From: Pelagovum sp. HNIBRBA483
GTDB taxonomy: Bacteria; Pseudomonadota; Alphaproteobacteria; Rhodobacterales; Rhodobacteraceae
Length of the DNA: 64,000 nt
Assembly (NCBI RefSeq): GCF_040931995.1
Contig: NZ_CP162412.1
Location: 2,457,001-2,521,000, forward strand
Direction of reading: 5' to 3'
Shown piece by piece: positions 61,073-64,000 of the stretch; positions within the stretch are counted from its first letter, which is position 1; each line of letters begins with the position of its first letter. The position numbers and the translations under genes were made by a program. The notes beneath the pieces were generated by a model that was not told the DNA's origin, did not search any database, and saw only the letters and a list, made by a program, of their open reading frames with translations.

Positions 61073-62058
61073 TGACCCTCCTCCATTCGCTTGATCACCC
61101 TCACTCGCGTTTCATCATCGCAGAACGCGGCATTCATCGCCGTCCTGTTCATCTCGTGGAAATCGTTATCGGCCCAGCCAAAGATCTGCGAAAGTTTCTG
61201 GTACTCGTAGCTCATATTGGTTTTGAAGAACGGAGGATCATCAGTTGAAATTGTGACTTTCACACCGGCATCGCGGAACTTGGCAATAGGATGTGAAGCC
61301 CAGCCTTCGCTCGCTCGCAAGATGACATTCGACCCGGGGCAAACTTCTAGCACAATTTCCCGATCAACCAACTCTCGGATCAAATCGTCGTCCTTGATTG
61401 CATTGATCCCGTGGCCGATCCTTTCCACACCAAGGTCACGGATCGTATCACGCACCATATCAGCGCCGCCCCACTCCCCCGCATGACAGGTCAATCGCAA
61501 CCCTGCCTCTCGCGCCATATCGAACGAATACGCGAAGTCACCCGGTCGGCCCGCCAGCTCTCCGCCCGCCATGCCGAAACCTGTTAGGAAGTTTGATCGG
61601 GTTTCCGCAGCGCACAGCGCAGCATTCTTCGCTTTTTCGGGCCCAAAATGCCGAATGCACGTCACAATCCCGCGCAGTGTGATCCCGAAATCACGCTCAG
61701 CTTGGATCGCTGCGTCCTCAATTGCAGCAAGATAGTCCCGCCAAGCGGCTAGATCGGAACCGCCACAAAAATCGGGGCTCAGAAATGTTTCAGAGTAGAT
61801 CACGCCGTGCTCGGCGCTTTGTTCGAGAACGGCCAATGTCAGCCGCCGGAAATCTTCAGGAGTTTGAAGGGTGGCGCATGCCGCTTCATAGACCTTCAAG
61901 AAATGATCAAAGTCTCTGAAATCATAATCTCCAGTTTCGGTAAAAATACCGCCGATATCCATATGCTTTTCGCGCGCCAATCCCGAGATGAATGCGGGAG
62001 GGGCCGCACCTTCCAAATGCAAATGCAGTTCGGCTTTTGGCATATCTCTGAACTTCAT
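61069..62058 (-). CDS. add: Adenosine deaminase
   Basis: This TIM-barrel zinc hydrolase deaminates adenosine or deoxyadenosine. The 329-residue protein has the metal ligands in AELHLHLEGA, TCHAGEWGGADMVRD, GVERIGHGINA and ISTDDPPFFKT. GGGAGGAGTTTTCT precedes the ATG at 62058, which overlaps the deoB stop (ATGA). A longer frame upstream lies within deoB and is rejected. Adenine deaminase is a close alternative within the family. Confidence 0.93.
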   Translation of the reverse strand: MKFRDMPKAELHLHLEGAAPPAFISGLAREKHMDIGGIFTETGDYDFRDFDHFLKVYEAACATLQTPEDFRRLTLAVLEQSAEHGVIYSETFLSPDFCGGSDLAAWRDYLAAIEDAAIQAERDFGITLRGIVTCIRHFGPEKAKNAALCAAETRSNFLTGFGMAGGELAGRPGDFAYSFDMAREAGLRLTCHAGEWGGADMVRDTIRDLGVERIGHGINAIKDDDLIRELVDREIVLEVCPGSNVILRASEGWASHPIAKFRDAGVKVTISTDDPPFFKTNMSYEYQKLSQIFGWADNDFHEMNRTAMNAAFCDDETRVRVIKRMEEGQ

Positions 62059-63272
62059 AGAAAACTCCTCCCTTGACCGCGACGTGGAATGTTCAAAAAC
62101 GCGGCAACCGAAGCGGCAACGTCTGAGAAGGCTCTTCGTCCGATAGTTCCGGCTCCGGCGCCCAGCACCAATATCGGCACCTGCTCCCGCGTATGATCCG
62201 TGCCAAACCAAGTCGGATCATTTCCGTGATCTGCGGTTACGATGAGCAGGTCATCGTCTCGCAACCTTTCATGCAGCTTGGCGAGAACGCTGTCGAACCA
62301 TTCAAGATGTCCCGCATATCCGGCAACATCGCGTCGGTGGCCATACTCACTGTCAAATTCAACAAAATTCGCAAATACAAGGGCGCCGTCCTCGGCCCCC
62401 TCCGCCAAGGACAGTAGATGATCGGCCAGCTCAGTATCCTTGCCTTGAAGCGCCTCTGAAATTCCCTGCATTGAAAAAATATCGCCTATTTTTCCAACTG
62501 CGTAGACTTTCCGTCCCTGTCCAATCACCCAATCACAAAGCGTCGGAGATGGCGGCGCGATGGCAAAATCTTTACGGTTCGGTGTCCTCGAGAATGGCTC
62601 GGTTACGCCGTCACCAACAAATGGCCTCGCGATAACGCGACCAATGCGCATCGGGTGCACGACTGATGCACAGGCGCGACAAACCTCATAGAGTCGCTCC
62701 AACCCAAAATGGTCTTCGTGGACGGCAATTTGCAGGACGCTGTCGGCCGATGTGTAACAGATCGGCATTCCTGTCTCGATATGTTGCCTTCCGAAACGAT
62801 CGATGACTTCCGTTCCGGACGCATGGCAGTTTGCCAAAATGCCCGAGGTGCCTGCTGCACGCGCAATTGCATCACTCACTTCAGACGGGAATGACGGCAC
62901 CTCCTGCGGAAAGTAGCCCCATTCCCACGGCACCGGAACACCCGTCAATTCCCAGTGACCTGACGGTGTGTCCTTCCCTTTTGAACTTTCAATACCACTT
63001 CCCCAAAGTCCAACAGGGTCAGTCGCACCAACAGCGCCGGCGGGCATTCCACTCGCCAACTCCAGTGCATGATACAGTCCCATTCGCGCCAACATCGGGA
63101 GCGTTAATGGACCAGATCGACCGACTTCAGCCTCTCCGTTTGTGCATGCTTCATAGATGTGGCCAATCGTGTTCGCTCCGTTATCGGGCTTGCCGTCATT
63201 AAAGAACTGATCGGCGTCCGGTGCCCCCCCGATACCCACACTGTCCATTACAACCAGAAACGCGCGCCCCAT
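62055..63272 (-). CDS. deoB: Phosphopentomutase
   Basis: This enzyme interconverts (deoxy)ribose-1-phosphate and 5-phosphate. The 405-residue protein has the alkaline-phosphatase-like metal motifs VVMDSVGIGGAPDADQF at the start and LLIVTADHGNDPTWFGTDHT near the end. The phosphorylated threonine region is SKGKDTPSGHWELTGVPV. It begins directly after the deoA stop (TAG then ATG) and is followed by add. Confidence 0.97.
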   Translation of the reverse strand: MGRAFLVVMDSVGIGGAPDADQFFNDGKPDNGANTIGHIYEACTNGEAEVGRSGPLTLPMLARMGLYHALELASGMPAGAVGATDPVGLWGSGIESSKGKDTPSGHWELTGVPVPWEWGYFPQEVPSFPSEVSDAIARAAGTSGILANCHASGTEVIDRFGRQHIETGMPICYTSADSVLQIAVHEDHFGLERLYEVCRACASVVHPMRIGRVIARPFVGDGVTEPFSRTPNRKDFAIAPPSPTLCDWVIGQGRKVYAVGKIGDIFSMQGISEALQGKDTELADHLLSLAEGAEDGALVFANFVEFDSEYGHRRDVAGYAGHLEWFDSVLAKLHERLRDDDLLIVTADHGNDPTWFGTDHTREQVPILVLGAGAGTIGRRAFSDVAASVAAFLNIPRRGQGRSFL

Positions 63273-64000
63273 CTAAAGGTCCCATTCATATGTCAAAGGT
63301 GGAATTTCCGACCGTTCACCAATCTCGCACGCCTCCAAGATTGCCTTCGCGGCTGCCTGCGCCTCATCTTCCGTGCGCACATGTACACAGCAAAGCCGAT
63401 CACCAGACGAAAATGACCGACCAAGCGGTGCAAACGCAGAGATGCCAACGGAGTAATCTATCCGATCCGTTTCGACCTTGCGCCCAGCGCCAAGAGTGAC
63501 ATTCGCGCGCCCCAGTTCCTGCCCATCAATTGATTTCAGGTAACCGGGGTGAGGCACGATCACATCGCGCACCACCGGAGCGCCGGGGAGATAGTCGCGC
63601 CACCGCTCGCAAAAATCCATCGGCCCACCCAATGCCGCGATCATTGCTGCGAACCGCTCCATCGCCTTGCCGGAGTCAAGAGAGCGGCTAATCCGGCTTT
63701 CCGCCTCCTTCTCGGACATTTCGTCGCTCGCCAATGCACGACCTCCAAGCGTGACGACCAATTCCCGCAAACGGGGCGCGGCATCTCTTGCACCGTTTAA
63801 CACACGCATGCATTCAGCGATTTCCAACGAATTTCCCAATGACGGGGCAAGTGGTTGCGACATGTCAGAGATAATAGCCTCTGTCCGGCAGCCTGCATTG
63901 TTTCCAGTTGTGACAAGCGCCTCGGCCAGCGCCTTGGCCTCTTCGAAATTGGTCATGAAGGCGCCGGTTCCGCATTTGACGTCCAAGATCAACACATCCG
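63273..64000 (-). CDS. deoA: Thymidine phosphorylase, C-terminal part (5' end outside window)
   Basis: This enzyme splits thymidine to thymine and deoxyribose-1-phosphate. Only the C-terminal 242 codons are in the window; the frame is open at the right edge. The visible part starts in the catalytic block VLILDVKCGTGAFMTNFEEA, followed by TTGNNAGCRTEAIISDMSQP and GNSLEIAECMRVLNG, and ends in the PYNP C-terminal domain (GAGRKVETDRIDYSVGI). It is the first visible gene of the salvage operon. Confidence 0.95.
   Translation of the reverse strand, partial: DVLILDVKCGTGAFMTNFEEAKALAEALVTTGNNAGCRTEAIISDMSQPLAPSLGNSLEIAECMRVLNGARDAAPRLRELVVTLGGRALASDEMSEKEAESRISRSLDSGKAMERFAAMIAALGGPMDFCERWRDYLPGAPVVRDVIVPHPGYLKSIDGQELGRANVTLGAGRKVETDRIDYSVGISAFAPLGRSFSSGDRLCCVHVRTEDEAQAAAKAILEACEIGERSEIPPLTYEWDL

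Overview
The window reads as G+C-rich chromosomal DNA of an alphaproteobacterium, most probably of the Rhodobacteraceae (roseobacter type). This is inferred from gene content: two TRAP dicarboxylate-type transporters, several GcvA/LysR regulators paired divergently with catabolic operons, a TRAP-linked malonate operon, a MerR-controlled beta-oxidation cluster and a deoA-deoB-add-upp salvage operon. I see no rRNA or tRNA gene, insertion sequence, phage gene or CRISPR array.

Layout. 1-2.2 kb: a sugar ABC permease (cut by the window edge) divergent from a LacI regulator, with a palindromic operator between them. 2.2-5.7 kb: an SD-masking hairpin, a possible leader peptide, an FAD amine-oxidase-like gene whose halves are in swapped order (circular permutation), and an overlapping class III adenylate cyclase with TolB-like and TPR regions. 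5.7-11 kb: a LysR regulator divergent from a GMC oxidoreductase, an enolase-superfamily dehydratase/racemase and an aldehyde dehydrogenase with ATGA overlaps. 11-17.5 kb: a malonate operon (TRAP matPQM, malonyl-CoA decarboxylase matA, malonyl-CoA synthetase matB) read leftward from a GntR regulator. 17.5-24.6 kb: a second leftward operon with TRAP QMP, a three-subunit opine/hydroxyproline-oxidase-like flavoenzyme and a RidA deaminase, divergent from a LysR gene.

24.6-30.3 kb: a LysR gene divergent from a five-gene oxidative pathway (DUF1185, alpha/beta hydrolase, flavin reductase with an extra domain, luciferase-like monooxygenase, aldehyde dehydrogenase). Its substrate is unknown to me. 30.4-32.9 kb: glpD divergent from a DeoR/GlpR regulator. 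32.9-38.4 kb: a complete peptide-type ABC transporter. 38.8-42.6 kb: a three-subunit molybdenum hydroxylase plus a MoaD/ThiS-like small protein. 42.9-51 kb: an MFS exporter and housekeeping genes (HMCES-type peptidase, DUF1992, 5'-nucleotidase, DUF952, pyrD, arsC, MATE exporter, two thioesterases). 51.2-57.8 kb: two MerR regulators with a LiuR-like operator between them, then acyl-CoA dehydrogenase, a small unknown, thiolase and a FadB-type bifunctional protein. 58-60.4 kb: a membrane protein resembling an M48 peptidase without its zinc ligands, convergent with a secreted SPOR-domain protein. 60.4-64 kb: upp, add, deoB and the 3' part of deoA.

Most of the window is a set of uptake-plus-catabolism modules, each with its own regulator, feeding central metabolism as aldehydes, acids, malonyl-CoA/acetyl-CoA or glycerol-3-phosphate. 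The items best placed to be new biology are the permuted oxidase next to the cyclase, the DUF1185 oxygenase cluster, the TRAP/heterotrimeric oxidase/RidA operon and the Mo-hydroxylase with its own MoaD-like partner. All functions are inferred from motifs and context; no database search was possible.
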